Origin: Citrus sinensis
Taxonomy: Eukaryota; Streptophyta; Magnoliopsida; Sapindales; Rutaceae
Direction of reading: 5' to 3'
Assembly: GCF_022201045.2 (NCBI RefSeq)
Contig: NC_068564.1
Location: 1,860,001-1,924,000 of the forward strand
Length of the DNA stretch: 64,000 bases
A program made the translations under genes and the position numbers. The stretch's first letter is position 1, and each line of letters begins with the position of its first letter. Shown here in pieces: positions 12,577 to 24,830 of this stretch. The notes beneath the pieces were generated by a model. The model had not been told where the DNA came from, searched no databases, and worked only from the letters and a program-made list of their open reading frames with translations.

Positions 12577-15500
12577 ATGGGAAGCAGCGTAGTCTTAATG
12601 AGGACTATTTGCTTTGCTGTGTTTCTTGGCTGGCTTCTGGTTTGGGCTCTGATACCAACTAAGGTTTATAAAAATACATGGACTCCTAAGCTTAACAACA
12701 AGCTCAACTCAACATATTTTAGAGAACAAGGTAATTACTTCTTGTCATATATATATATATTTTTTCTTTTTCCCCCCTGTAAGCTAAGCTGAAATAGTAT
12801 TGTTGTTACAGGCACAAATCTTCTGCTTTTCTCGTTTCCAGTGATGCTCATAGCTCTTTTGGGTTGTGTCTATCTTCATCTTCAGAAGAAACCCAATAAG
12901 CTTCAATCCAAACGGTTACAATTTTCTCTTGAATACCTACCATTTGTCAGTCTTCAATTTATCAGCAGCTTTTCATTTTCAACATAATGTGAACTAACTT
13001 ATTGTTGCATGCAGTAAGATGAGGAGCCCTCGTTTATTTTTCTCTCAGCGGCCGGTGCTAGTAATGGCTCCTTTGGGAATAGTTACAGCAATAGAGCTTA
13101 CAATTGCAGTAATGTTTGTCGCATTCTTGATATGGTCTCTTGCTAATTATTTGTATGTCAGCTTTGGTCATCTCCACATGCATAAAGCAGGAGAGAAAGT
13201 GTAAGAAGCAATATCAAATCTCGTCACTTGAACTTTTTTCATCCTCATGAGCAGACATGATCATATGTCATGAATGGTCTATGATTCTCTTCTGATCTAA
13301 ATTTTCATTTCAGTAAACATATATTAAACGAATCCTTCAGAGCTCAAGTCAGCATATATAAAAAGAGGGATCTAATTCTTCATAAATCATGATTACACTC
13401 TTATCGGCAAAAGTTTAGAAAAACTTCATTATAGTACAATCCTCTGTCTAGGGATATTATATTATTCAATTGCTGTAAAAATGACGTGATACAGGGATCA
13501 GGTATCATACATAATTGTATACATATAAGAAGCTCATTATGCGCATGTCTTATTTCTTTGAATTTGGCTTTGGCACAGATGGCAAGCCAAGTTTCGAAGT
13601 GTATCATTAAGACTTGGATACATTGGAAACACATGCTGGGCATTTCTCTTCTTTCCAGTAACTCGAGGATCATCAATTTTGCCTCTTGTTGGACTCACTT
13701 CGGAATCGAGTATCAAGTATCATATATGGCTAGGGCATCTCTCCAACGCCCTTTTTGCTTTGCACGCCGTTGGATTTTTAATTTACTGGGCCATGACCAA
13801 TCAGATGGCTGAGGTACCTTATTAATGCTTTTTGATTAGTCAATGATTTTTGCTTTTTTTCACCGTGCTATGACTTTAAGCCTATGAAGATGATGGTAGC
13901 TTTATCTTTTTATTATCTTTTTGTTCTTCGGAATCCGAGTAACATTGTCTTTTCTCTTTGAAACTTAAGTGAGATTCCTGCTGCTTCCTCACTTTTCTTT
14001 TTCTTTTGCCAAAAAAAAGAAAAAAGAAAAAAAGGGAGAAATAATTTCTGATTGATTTGTCAATGTGTGGGGTAGCTAGTATGCAAGTAAAGTCACCATC
14101 ATTGTAAGACAAAGAAGAGGTACCTAGCTTTATTAATTTGGAGTTACTCTAATAAGTTAATTGATGGGCCTTCGTATCTTGAGTTATGGTGATTGAGGTT
14201 GTTGTGCGGACACACGACTTTTTATATCTATCTATACATAGTCATCTATTAAGTCTTCGTTTTTCTGAACCGCACATGATAATAAACTAATAACATTGCC
14301 CAAGTTATAGTTGGCAACATTGCATAGATGATGCAATCTAATCAATCCACAGTTTACGCACCTTTTAAGAGGCACTATATAATTATACTACATATATGTC
14401 AATTCCCCTTGATCTTTTTTTTGGTTATTTAATAAAGCTATTGTTAAATAATACACAATAGCTGATTTTAAGGCACGTGCATGTCTTCTGATATACTCTA
14501 TAATTTCTTCTCTTGTTGCTTGTAATTGTTATTTACATTTGGGTTTGATTTGGAACAAGCAGGTGCTAGAATGGAGCGAAACTTATGTATCAAATGTAGC
14601 TGGAGTAATAGCTATTGCAATTGCAACGGTGATTTGGGCAACGAGTTTACCTCGCTTCAGACGAAAGATGTTCGAGCTTTTCTTCTACACTCACCACCTC
14701 TACATTCTTTACATCATATTCTACGTATTGCACGTCGGCCCTGCCTACTTTTGCATGATCCTTCCGGGGATCTTCCTCTTTGCCGTCGATCGTTACTTGC
14801 GATTCCTACAGTCCCGAAACCGGGCTAGATTACTCTCCGCTCGCGCCTTGCCATGTGGTGTAGTTGAATTGAACTTCTCCAAAAGTCCAGGTGTCAACAA
14901 AGGGCCTGTTTATAACTATTGTGCTTACAACTTAAATTTTTAAGTGTTTACCCACGTAACTTTACTTGACTAATAACATTCACTAAACGCAGGATCATTT
15001 TACTTGCAGCTAATAATTTCATTCCGTATCATTTTTTTTCTTTTTCCTTTTCCAGGATTGTATTATAATCCCACAAGCATACTATTTGTAAATGTGCCAA
15101 GCATTTCCAAGCTGCAGTGGCACCCATTTACTGTAACTTCCAATTGTAATATGGAGCAAGACAAGCTCAGCATTTTAGTCAAAACTGAGGGAAGTTGGAC
15201 TCAAAAGCTATACCAGCAAATTTCTTCTTCTGTAGACCGTCTTGAGGTGTCTGTTGAAGGACCCTATGGTCCTAATTCAGCTCATTTTCTGAGGTAAATT
15301 GAAGAAATTAAGATAAATGGGCGGTTTTATGAGTTCTATATATGATATAAATTGCTTGCAATATCTTATTCAGTTAATATTTTGTGTCCACAGGCATGAA
15401 TCACTGGTGATGGTGAGCGGAGGCAGTGGCATTTCTCCTTTCATTTCCATAGTCCGCGAGCTTATATTTCAAAGCAATAACAACCCGGACTATAAAATTC

Positions 15501-16360
15501 CAAATGTGCACCTAATTTGTGTCTTCAAGAAATCTGCTGACTTATCCATGTTAAATATCATGTTGCCAGTTTCCGATGCGCCTACGGAACTTTCGAAACT
15601 GCAGTTGCAAATCGAAGCCTATGTCACTAGAGACTCAGAGCAGCCTAAAACAGACACCCTGAAAGAACTTCAATCTATTTGGTTCAAGTCAAATCCATCA
15701 GACTCACCGGTTTCCGGAGCTCTAGGCTGTAACAGTTGGCTGTGGCTTGCTGTAGTCATAGCGTCATCATTCGTTATGTTTCTCCTCTTGTTGGGCATTG
15801 TCACTCGTTTCTACATATACCCCATTGAGCGAAATGGCACTGAAGTTTACCATTATTCCTACAAGTGTCTCTGGGATATGTTTCTTGTTTGTGTTTGTGT
15901 TTTCTTGGCTTCCAGTGCTGTTTACTTGTGGCTTAAGAAACAACAGAATGCTATCGAAGTGAAGCAAATTCAGAACATGGAGGTGCCAACACCAACAACA
16001 TCACCATCTTCATGGTTTCATACTGCGGATAGAGAGCTCGAAGAAAGCCTTCCTAATCAATGTCTTGTACAAGCCACCAAATTTCATTTCGGTGAAAGAC
16101 CAAATCTCAATAGTATGTCGCAGAGTAGTAGATTAAAAGTCCCGGCGCCTCAATTCTATATATATACGTAATTACTATTTTCAAATAAACTACTGAATGG
16201 TTGTATTGTTGTTTCTGCAGAAATACTGCTTGACGTAAAAGGAACAGACGTGGGAGTTTTAGTATGTGGTCCGAGGAAGATGCGGCATGAGGTTGCAAAG
16301 ATTTGTTCATCTGGGTTGGCTGATAATCTGCACTTTGAGTCTATTAGTTTCAGCTGGTGA
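12577..16360 (+). CDS. FRO: Ferric-chelate reductase (FRO family), copy 1
   Basis: Predicted 700-aa flavocytochrome b that moves electrons from cytosolic NADPH through FAD and two haems to Fe(III) or Cu(II) chelates across a membrane, the reduction step of strategy I metal uptake. Exons: 12577-12730, 12812-12914, 13015-13200, 13579-13813, 14563-14890, 15056-15293, 15394-16112, 16221-16360. An N-terminal helix is followed by the ferric reductase membrane domain with the haem-ligand pattern HIWLGHLSNALFALH (~194-208) and THHLYILYIIFYVLH (~269-283). FAD-binding HPFT is at ~358, nucleotide-binding GGSGISPF at ~423 and CGPRKM in the last exon. Two further hydrophobic helices lie at ~520-600, as in plant FROs. 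ATG 12577 is preferred over the in-frame 12538 because it starts the usual short hydrophilic lead into the first helix. Closest class by eye is FRO2/FRO4/FRO5 (plasma membrane). Confidence 0.92.
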
Positions 16361-16724
16361 TGCATGTGTTGTACGATCTGTAATCAATGGTGTAAAATAT
16401 ATATAAAGCCATCCTCTTAGGGCTTGATGGCTTAGCGTAACTTTTTTGCTCCACAGTGCTTATTCATCAGATAGCAATTTGTGCTATTCCGTCAGTTTAA
16501 TTTGAAAAGTACTTCGAAAATGATTTTGATATGTTGTAAACTGTTGAATGAATAATAAAAAAGGCAGTTTCAGGTTAGCAGATTACTCAAAATGGACTCC
16601 GTGCACATACAATATTTTTTGTCAATTATGATACAGGCAAGAAATATTTACATCTTCCGTTAACAATATGATATTAATTTATTTATTACTAAATTTTAAT
16701 TATAGACATGTTGTCTATATACCC

Positions 16725-17012
16725 AGTATATTAGCTAATGGGTTCGTTTGGGGAAGCTGCGCTTATACACCCGATCATTATTTTCAAAGAAGGTACTGAG
16801 TCGTGTGTTGATTTTGCTGCAGAAATATTGTTTGATGCAAAAGACTTGTTCGTATGGTTTGGGTAGCCGAATTCTGGACTTTCAGTCCCTTAGCTGACGC
16901 AGTAATTGTCAGTTAGCAATTGGTATTGTACAGTACAATCTTTAATCAATCTTACAAAACATAAAAGTTATTCTCTTAAGCTTTTAGTTTGGTGTATTGT
17001 GACTTTCAGGTC
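16725..17012 (+). pseudogene. Decayed copy of a FRO last exon and 3' UTR
   Basis: The stretch repeats, in order and orientation, the end of the last FRO intron, the last exon and the 3' UTR of copy 1. The intron tail TATTTTCAAA matches near 16774, the acceptor and exon start GCAGAAATA.TG.TTGA recur at 16820, and the tail with GTAC..TCTTTAATCAAT recurs near 16940. The middle of the exon is deleted and frameshifted, so it cannot code. It is the relic of a third FRO or of an unequal crossover inside the tandem array. Confidence 0.65.
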
Positions 17013-17029
17013 AGAATATTTTTTAAATA

Positions 17030-18064
17030 AAAGTTTATAGTTTTTGGGTTTCTAAAAGGTAATATCTGATTTTTGAGCTGATTTTTTTTTCTCAAACATG
17101 TAGATATTAATGATACTAGACCGAAAGAAAAAAAAAAAGGGAGTCAATTTCGACGCCCAAAATAATTTTTATGAAATTCTTAATATTTCTTCAAAAAATA
17201 AACAAAATCCCAGAAAAAAAGATAAAATTTTGGAATGATGTGAAATTCTTTGAGGTGCCTTTTATAACTCAAGATGATTTTGGTGGAAGAAAATCATATT
17301 GGTTTTGAAGAAAAACTCAAATTTTCTTCCCTGACCCAGAACTGAAGGCTATATAGCACATAATTTTGGGTCTTTAAAGGGCAATTTTAAAATTTTGAGT
17401 TGATTTTTCTTGAGCACATAAATATTAGTGAAACTAGACCATAAGGAAAAAAAAAAAAATTGAAGTCGATCTCAAGGCCTGAAATAATTTTTACGAAATT
17501 TTTGGTACTTTTTTTTTTCTGAAGAATCAAACAAAATTCTAAAAAATTAAGAGAACTTTTTAAAATGATATGTAACTCCTTGGAAGAGAACATTTAGGGT
17601 TTTGATGGAAGAAAATCAAACTGGTTTTTGGTTAAAAAAAAAAAAAACTCAAATTTTCTTCTAGGCCCATTTTAGTTCCTGATTCAAAGGTTGTAGCACA
17701 CAGTTTTAGGTATTTAGAGGGCAACTTTGGAATTCAAGCTAATTGTTCACACATAAATAGATATTGGTGAAACTAGAAAAAAAAAAAAAAAAAAAAAAAA
17801 AGAGGGCCTATTTTGAGGTTGGAAGTAATTTTTACAGTTTTTTTTTTTTTTTTTTTGAAGAAAATCCTAAAAAAATAAAGAAAACTTTTTGAAATGATGT
17901 GAAACAATTTGGGAGGACTCTTTATGACCACGTAGGGTTTTGATGGTAGAAAATCGAACTATTCTTTTAAGAGAGACCAAAATTTTCTTTTTGGACCTAT
18001 TTTGAGCCTAGGACTAAAGGCTGTAGCACACACTTTTCGGCCTCCAAAAGGTGATTTCAAAATG
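17030..18064. repeat. ~325-bp tandem repeat array, left part
   Basis: About three full units begin near 17041, 17363, 17702 and 18033. Each starts with a TTTTGGG.CTC.AAAGGG-like block, continues with CA.ATAGATATTAGTGAAACTAGA, then an A-run, a GAGTC.AT.TCGAGG-like block, TAATTTTTACGAAATTTT and finally a GAAGAAAATC block. Spacings of ~320-340 bp, divergent sequence and no coding frame indicate an old satellite-like array. It is interrupted by a Mutator-like element and resumes at 21708. Confidence 0.75.
18056..18064. repeat. Target-site duplication, left copy
   Basis: TTTCAAAAT, an exact 9-bp match to 21699-21707 on the other side of the element. A 9-bp duplication is typical of the Mutator superfamily. 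Confidence 0.8.
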
Positions 18065-20325
18065 AGTGGAGCTATTGGCACCCCTCTATTAATCTCTTAA
18101 AACCTCTTTTCTAAACGTATTCCACAAAATAATTTAAAGTTTCACATTTCTTCTATTAACACCTAATCAATTTCCACAAATAACCTTATCACTTTTGCCC
18201 AAAACCCCATTTGTCTCTTTCTTGAGCTCGTTTAAGTTCTCAAATCTCAAATATCAAATGAATAAAACAAATTTGTCTCCTTTCTTTAGTAGCTACATTT
18301 GTTGAAATTTGTCAGTTGTTCAAACTTTTCAAATAAGCTTGACAAATTTGAAAATTCACGACAATAGAAAAGAAAACTCAACATATTATAGTGGTAGAAA
18401 TATTTAGGTAATCTAATAAATAAACTGCAATTTGTTATATTGGATTCTAAACTTGATAATTATATTGTAAATTTGTCAGTTTCCAAGTTCAATATTTTTT
18501 TCTAATTGCACTGGAATTTTTCTATGGATGCAAACAAGTTCTTATCAACTTCTTGAGAAGTAACAATTGCAAAGGGTGTTTATGGTAGATCTTGACCATC
18601 GTGGGAAATGGTTCAATGATAAAAAAAGATTAAATTGCTGGCAATATAATTAAATTATATCATGATTAAGGATTTCTCTATGATGCTGTAATTTTTTTGC
18701 AACATCAATAATGTTTTAATTGTGTGCCATTGGATTAAATCTAATGGTATACAATATTTGTACTAAAGAAAAAAAATTAAAAATAATAGTAAACAGATTG
18801 TTAACCGTTCAAGGGGTGGAGAAATTTTGTAAAATAATTGTGATCACCCTTAGCGTTTGAAGCAATTTCACTTAAATAGCATATTTTATTTAAAATTATT
18901 TTTCTACTCTCCTTTAAATTTGTATTGTGATAATCTTTTTTAAATAAATCTTCCAAAATCTATTATCATTAAGTATAAAATATAATATGAAGTAGGTTAT
19001 TTAACACAAATCAAATAAATAAGTTGCAATTGTAAAATTAATTATATATAATATAACACTAGTAAATAATACAACTAAATACATATATTTAAGTAAGTGT
19101 CATAGGTACATCAATAAACTCACTGGTGAGATTGCTTGTAACCTAAAAAAGACTTAATCACACATATTTTAATAAAATTTAATATCCTATATCAAAATAT
19201 TTATTATTTTATATAATTTTAAGGACCGTTGTATAATTGATTATGAAGTATATATTATTTTTAACACTCGTTTAACATACCTATTCTCTCAGATTTTTGT
19301 TTAGGATTTCTCTATAATATTGTATGAGTTTTTACAGCATTGATAATAGGATTGTTGTGGACTCTTAGATGTTAGGGTTTTCATGTTTAGTATTCATTTG
19401 ATATAGTGAATAAAAAATTAGCTATTTAAATCATAACAAGTAATCTTCATGCTGCAAGTAAATATAGATTTTTTTTATTTTTAATTAATTGATAAAAGAA
19501 AATTTATATTATGATGGATAAAAATCCCAGAATCAATAATGGGATCATTGGATTTAATATTAGAATCTTCACCCTTAATTTAGTTTTAATGGATAAGTAA
19601 TTATGTAACAAGTAATATGCAAGTTGTGATATTTCTTCATATTTTAAATTATTTTTTATCTAATCAATCAATAAATATTTTAAATCATTAAAAAATTAAA
19701 GAAATACAAATAATTTTGGAATTAAAATTATTATATATTAATCCTCTTACTTTACAATTTTACATTTTTTTTTACTTTTACATTTAGTATTAGAAATACA
19801 TTTAATAGCAATAAAATAAATGTAATTAACAAGTAATGGTATTTCAATAATACTTTATATAAAGTTATTACATAAAGTCTTATAATAATTTGTACTGTGT
19901 GAATTTAATTACAAACCATTAATACCTAAACAATAATGATAATAGAAGGCATGGTAATAAAATATTTTATATATGTTTTATTAGTAATACTATGAGTCAC
20001 AACAAATGAGAAATATTTTATTCACCAATGAAAAAAAAATATATGGCTATATAAATATATAGTGAGAAATATTTTGATTTAATTTTTTAACAAAAAATTA
20101 AAATATTAATTTCATGCGATTCAATGGTGGAGGATATGCCAATATGAAATGCTGCTTTGATATGACAATATGAAATGTTGCTTTGGCTTTTAATATTAAC
20201 CATTACACTATAAGATATTAATGACTAAAATATTGTATCAAAATTTTAAGTTCAAGTATCCCAAACCATGTCTTTATAATGGAAATATAAAAACATGCAA
20301 TGAATTTTTTTCTCATTTTGTCATT

Positions 20326-20555
20326 AAATATTATTGGATGCAATATTATATTTATTGTCACTATTACTTATCATAATAAAAGTAATGACTCTTAGTAATA
20401 TAAAAATTTTATAATTACAATCAAAGGATGTCAATAAAATAATCTTTCATGATTCATAAACTAAAACTCATTAGGAATATGTGTTAGATTAAACTTTTAT
20501 GAAATTAACAAAGTGACATTTGAAAATAAAATGAAAACAAGCTTGTGAAAGTTAA
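20326..20555 (+). repeat. Internal direct repeat of the Mutator-like element, copy 1
   Basis: About 230 bp, repeated at ~20630-20865 with an offset of ~305 bp. Both copies contain TACAATCAAAGGATGTCAAT and the following AAATAATCTTTCATGATTCA. It lies in the central, non-inverted part of the element. Confidence 0.75.
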
Positions 20556-20629
20556 ATTTTATAAGGATTGAATAATTTTCTACCATGTAAATAAAAATAT
20601 AAAAATAATCTTTCATGATTTTTTCCACG

Positions 20630-20865
20630 TAAATATTATTGGAGGCAATATTTTATTCATTGTCACTAGTAATTACCGTAATAAAAGTAATGGCTCTCAG
20701 TAACATAAAATTTTATAATTACAATCAAAGGATGTCAATAAAATAATCTTTCATGATTCATAAAGTAAAGTTAATTATGAATATATATTAGATTTAATTT
20801 CTATGAAATTAACAAAGTGATATTTGAAAATAAAATGAAAATATATAGGCTTGTAAAACTTAAAA
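20630..20865 (+). repeat. Internal direct repeat of the Mutator-like element, copy 2
   Basis: Second copy of the unit at 20326-20555, differing by scattered substitutions and short indels. No open frame spans it. Confidence 0.75.
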
Positions 20866-21698
20866 TTTCTATCATGTAAGAATATTAATTATAAGATAAA
20901 CAAAAATAATATATATTTTATGATCAATTATACAATAGTCTTAGTATTATATAAAATAATGAACATTTTAATATGCGATTTTAAATTTTATTAAAACATG
21001 AGTGATTAAGTAGTTTTTAAGTTACAATCAATCTCACCAATGAGTTTATTAATGTAACTATGACGTTTACTTAAGTATATGTACTTAGTTGCGTTATTTA
21101 TTAGTATTATATCATATATAAATTTTGTAATTGTAATTTATTTATTTGATTTGTGTTAAATAACATACTTCATATTTATTTTATACTTAATGGTAATAGA
21201 TTTTGGAAGATTTATTTAGAAAAGATTATCACAATACAAATTTAAAGGAGAGTTGAAAAGTAATTTTAAATAAAATATGTTATTTAAGTGAAATTGCTTC
21301 AAACTCTAAGGGTGGTCAATGTGATTTTACAAAAATTTCTCCACCCCTTAAACCGTTAACAAACTGTTTACCATTGTTTTTATTTTTTTTCTTTAGCAAA
21401 AATACTATATACCATTAGATTTAATCCAATGGTACACAATTAAAACATTATTGATGTTGTAAAAAAAATTACAGCATCATAGAGGGACCCCATGATTAAT
21501 TCAGAAACTGCTTTGAAAATCTTTAACAATTTTTTTGTTAATTTCAAAACAAATTGCTGGCGTATTGTGGTGTAAAAAGTTGGTTCAAATTGTCGAATGA
21601 TTACATTGTCCTTTAGTGTAATTATAATTGAGGGTAAAAGTGTAAACATGGAGGAGGGGTTTTAATAGGAGATTAGAAGGGTGCTAATAGCTTCGGTC

Positions 21699-21707
21699 TT
21701 TCAAAAT
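21699..21707. repeat. Target-site duplication, right copy
   Basis: TTTCAAAAT, identical to 18056-18064. Removing the element and one copy restores a continuous tandem-repeat unit. Confidence 0.8.
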
Positions 21708-22640
21708 TTCAAGCCGATTTTATGCATGCACTTAGATATTAGTGAAATTAAATCATAGGAAAAAAAAAGAGAGTTCGTTTTGAGGTCTGGAAAAATTTTT
21801 ACAGATTTTTCAGTATTTTTTTTGAAAAATCAAAGAAAATCTCAAAAAAATTTAGGAGAAGTTTTCAAAATGATGTGAGTGTCTTCTGGAGGCTTTTTTT
21901 TTTTTTTTTTTTTGCCAAAGAGGTTCTTGGTAGAAAAAAATGAGCTGATTTGCATATGATTTTGGGCCTCTAAAGGGTGATTTTAAATTTTTGAGCTGAT
22001 ATTTTGCATATACATAGATATTAGTGAAACTAGAGAATATGAAAAACATGAGTTGGTTTTGAGATCTGAAATAATTAAATTTTCATTTTAAAAAAAAATT
22101 AAAGAGAATCCCAAATAGGTTCAAAGGACTTTTCGGAATAATGTGATATTTATTATTTGAGAGGCCTCTTCATGGCCTGAAAAGGATTTTTGGAAGAAAA
22201 CTAAATTAGTTTTTGAAGAATGACCCAAGTTTTCTTCCAAATGTATTTTGGGTCTAGAACCAAAGACACTATACCACATGATTTTGGGCAACTAAAGGTT
22301 GATTTCGAAATTTTGAACTCTTTTTTTGCACGCACATAGATATTAGTGAAGCGAGATAATAAAAAGAAAAATAAGAGTCAATCTCGAGGTCCGTAATAAT
22401 TTTACAAAAATTTTGGTGCTTTTTTAAAAAATCAAATATTTCAAAGAAAAAATGGGAGAACTTTTTGAAATAATGTGAAAGTCTTTGGGAGACCTCTTTT
22501 TGACCCAAAGAGAGTTTCGGTAGAAAAAAGTTCGAATTGATTTTTAATAAAAACATAAATTTTCTTCTCAGCCCAATTTTCAACCCAAAACTAAAGGCTA
22601 TGGCCTTCAAAGTTGATATTTTGACAAAATGGTTAGCATA
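21708..22640. repeat. ~325-bp tandem repeat array, right part
   Basis: Continuation of the array at 17030-18064. Unit starts are recognisable near 21959 (TTTTGGGCCTCTAAAGGGTG), 22281 and ~22610, each followed by AGATATTAGTGAA. The open frame of 130 codons on the minus strand (22269-22661) is Phe/Lys/Leu-rich and crosses unit boundaries, so it is not taken as a gene. Confidence 0.75.
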
Positions 22641-22943
22641 AATAGATTTTGCATCCAACAATAATGAGATAAAATAATCTTTAACTTCCTAACCACAATA
22701 TTAAGTAAGACTTATCTATTTATTGTCTAGTGTGGGCAATTGGCACTATTGGGAACAAATTTCCTTTAATTTCATTATAATTTTTTGGATAATTATTTTT
22801 CAATGGGGCCAATTTTGGATTGAAAATTTTATAATCAATTAATTTTATAAATTGTGTTTTGTAGTAAGGGCAAAATAATATTTTCCAACTCAATTAAAAT
22901 ATTAACAAAATGACCTATCTAATCTCTCAAATCTTACAGGCAC
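22641..22943. other. AT-rich intergenic sequence
   Basis: No gene or clear repeat was recognised between the end of the tandem array and the short frame at 22944. Confidence 0.4.
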
Positions 22944-23085
22944 ATGGCCGCTACTCTTTTCCCGAACAAACAAAACCCTCTTAATAAGCTTGCCTCTCAC
23001 TTCTCACCCTTGATCAAACAACCCTCTTTTACTCCATCAAAATTCTTCTGCTTTCTTTGTCTCATTTCACCAATTGGAAGGTATA
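22944..23085 (+). other. Possible stray first exon (transit-peptide-like)
   Basis: An ATG frame starting MAATLFPNKQNPLNKLASHF, rich in Ser, Pro, Lys and Phe and low in acids, like an organelle-targeting leader. It runs about 46 codons to GGAAG followed by a GTATAA donor-like site. No matching downstream exon was found: a foldback element follows within 100 bp. It may be a gene fragment captured or left by rearrangement, or chance. I do not recognise the family. Confidence 0.2.
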
Positions 23086-23166
23086 ATTACAAGTTCAAAG
23101 ATTTAGAGATAAAATTATTTGCTAAATTAAGGTTTTTTTTTTCGTTCCTTGATTCAATAGTTTTAA

Positions 23167-23818
23167 GGGAAAAAGACATCGAGTCCCCTAACATTTGAGA
23201 AAAACGACATAAAATCCCTTAACGGTTTGAACAAGATATATAACCCTAATTTTTATTATTAAATTATATTTATTTTAAAAGTAAATTTATTCTAATTTAT
23301 AATTACTATTATGTCCCTATAATAAATAATTCAATATATTGACCTAAAACATATCATGGGTGTAATGAAATTAACAATTTTTTATTTGAAGCTGAAAATT
23401 AAAATGTAATTACGTTTTGCCCAAATTATTCACTCTAAATTATGAACATACCCTTCTCAATGATAAATTTGATTTTAAATTTTCTTATTATTCATCATTT
23501 TTTTATCATCCTATCATTAGGAAGAGTATACTAATAATTTAGAGTGAATAATTTGGGCAAAAAGTAATTACAACTCAATTTTAAGTTTTAAATAAAAAGT
23601 TGTTGATTTCATTATACATGTTATCAATGACATATCTTAAGTCAATATATTGAATTATTTATTATAGGGATATAATAGTAATTGTAAATTAAAAATAAAT
23701 TTACTATTAAAACAAATGGAATTTAATAATAAAAATAGGGTTATATGTTTTTTTTTAAAACGTTAAGGGGTTTTATGCCCATTTTTCCAAACTTTAAGGG
23801 GTTCATTGTCCTTTTACC
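23167..23818. mobile_element. 652-bp foldback MITE
   Basis: Two inverted arms of ~310 bp. The left end reads GGGAAAAAGACATCGAGTCC and the complement of the right end GGTAAAAGGACAATGAACCC. Further inside, the left-arm block with GCCCAAATTATTCACTCTAA recurs inverted in the right arm near 23540. Flanks TAGTTTTAA (23158-23166) and TAGTATTAA (23819-23827) are a 9-bp duplication with one mismatch, which suggests a Mutator-type MITE. It has no coding capacity. Confidence 0.8.
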
Positions 23819-23827
23819 TAGTATTAA

Positions 23828-24741
23828 TAATGAAACTATTATTTTAAAGTTTTCAAATTATGAGAACGAGCCGAGAACAATTATAAGAATATTAAGCTTG
23901 GAAAATTTTATTAGACCGCCTTGATAGTAAGGATTAACAAAACACTTCAAATGTCTTATGGCTAAGATACTTTCTCATGTAAATTTATGTAATTTTGTAA
24001 TATAAATAACCAAAGTTGCCGTGGCACTTTTGGTGATAAAGATGTACAGCTAAAGACAAATCAACCACTAGCATTCATAAAATAAAAAAATAAAAATTAC
24101 TCCAATCTAAACAACCATATACAGAAAGAGTGTGAATTCAATTACTTGTTTTTTTCACACAGCTAAATCAATAAAAAAATATCATATAATCTTATACATA
24201 TAGTATACGAGAGCTTTTTACAATATAATCAATGTCAGGTACATCGTCATCCATTCTCTATTTAAAATCTCAAATTTTTTATTACATCCTTAAATTTTTG
24301 TTTCTAACCCCATGTTTCTATATATGTATATAATGTATAATCAATGGAGGGTCAAAATTAAAAAAAAAAAGAAAATTTAAGAGTGTAATTAGAATTTAAA
24401 GCTTTCCCCAAAAATATATATATATATTTCCACTGTAGTATATAGTCATTCTCCGCACATGAATGAAAGTAAACATCGGTCAAAATCTTAGAACAAATTG
24501 TCTGACACTTGAACTGGAAGTAACGCTAAAGCCCAAAGCGATTGTATTCACCGTATTGGCACGTTACTAAAATAAAATAAAAAATAGATTATTATTGCTT
24601 AGTCAAATTCAAAGGAAGTGTGATCTCTATTTTCATTGATTTTTTTTTAAAATTCCAATATCTTGTTCTTGTTCGGAGATAATTGACAGATAATTTGGCT
24701 TTCAGAGCTATTTTATTAACTTATTAGTTAAATCGTTGCTG
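23828..24741. other. Intergenic region upstream of FRO copy 2
   Basis: AT-rich sequence leading into the second FRO promoter. No gene was recognised. A GGCACGTTAC ACGT-core site lies at ~24557-24566. Confidence 0.35.
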
Positions 24742-24749
24742 TATATATA
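24742..24749 (+). promoter_or_regulatory. Probable TATA box of FRO copy 2
   Basis: TATATATA lies ~80 bp upstream of the ATG at 24831. The assignment rests on position only; other TATA-like sites occur nearby. Confidence 0.35.
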
Positions 24750-24830
24750 TAGTTATATACATATAGTTATATGATTAAGAAATCTTTTCACTAAAGAAAG
24801 GGATTTTGCTCCTGCTTCTTGTGAAGTAAA

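Larger units (their letters stand above)
18065..21698. mobile_element. Non-autonomous Mutator-like element with long inverted arms
   Basis: A 3634-bp element bounded by a perfect 9-bp target duplication. The ends are inverted: the left begins GAGTGGAGCTATTGGCACCC and the complement of the right begins GACCGAAGCTATTAGCACCC. Long inner arms are also inverted copies (~18646-19262 against ~20901-21510), for example GAAGCAATTTCACTTAAATA at ~18857 against its complement near 21280. The left arm holds about 400 bp more than the right (~18180-18640). No transposase frame is visible, so mobilisation would need a helper. It sits inside the ~325-bp repeat array. Confidence 0.85.

Noticed and set aside
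22269-22661. 130-codon minus-strand frame
   Set aside because: It spans boundaries of the ~325-bp tandem repeats and is dominated by Phe, Lys and Leu; other units do not keep the frame.
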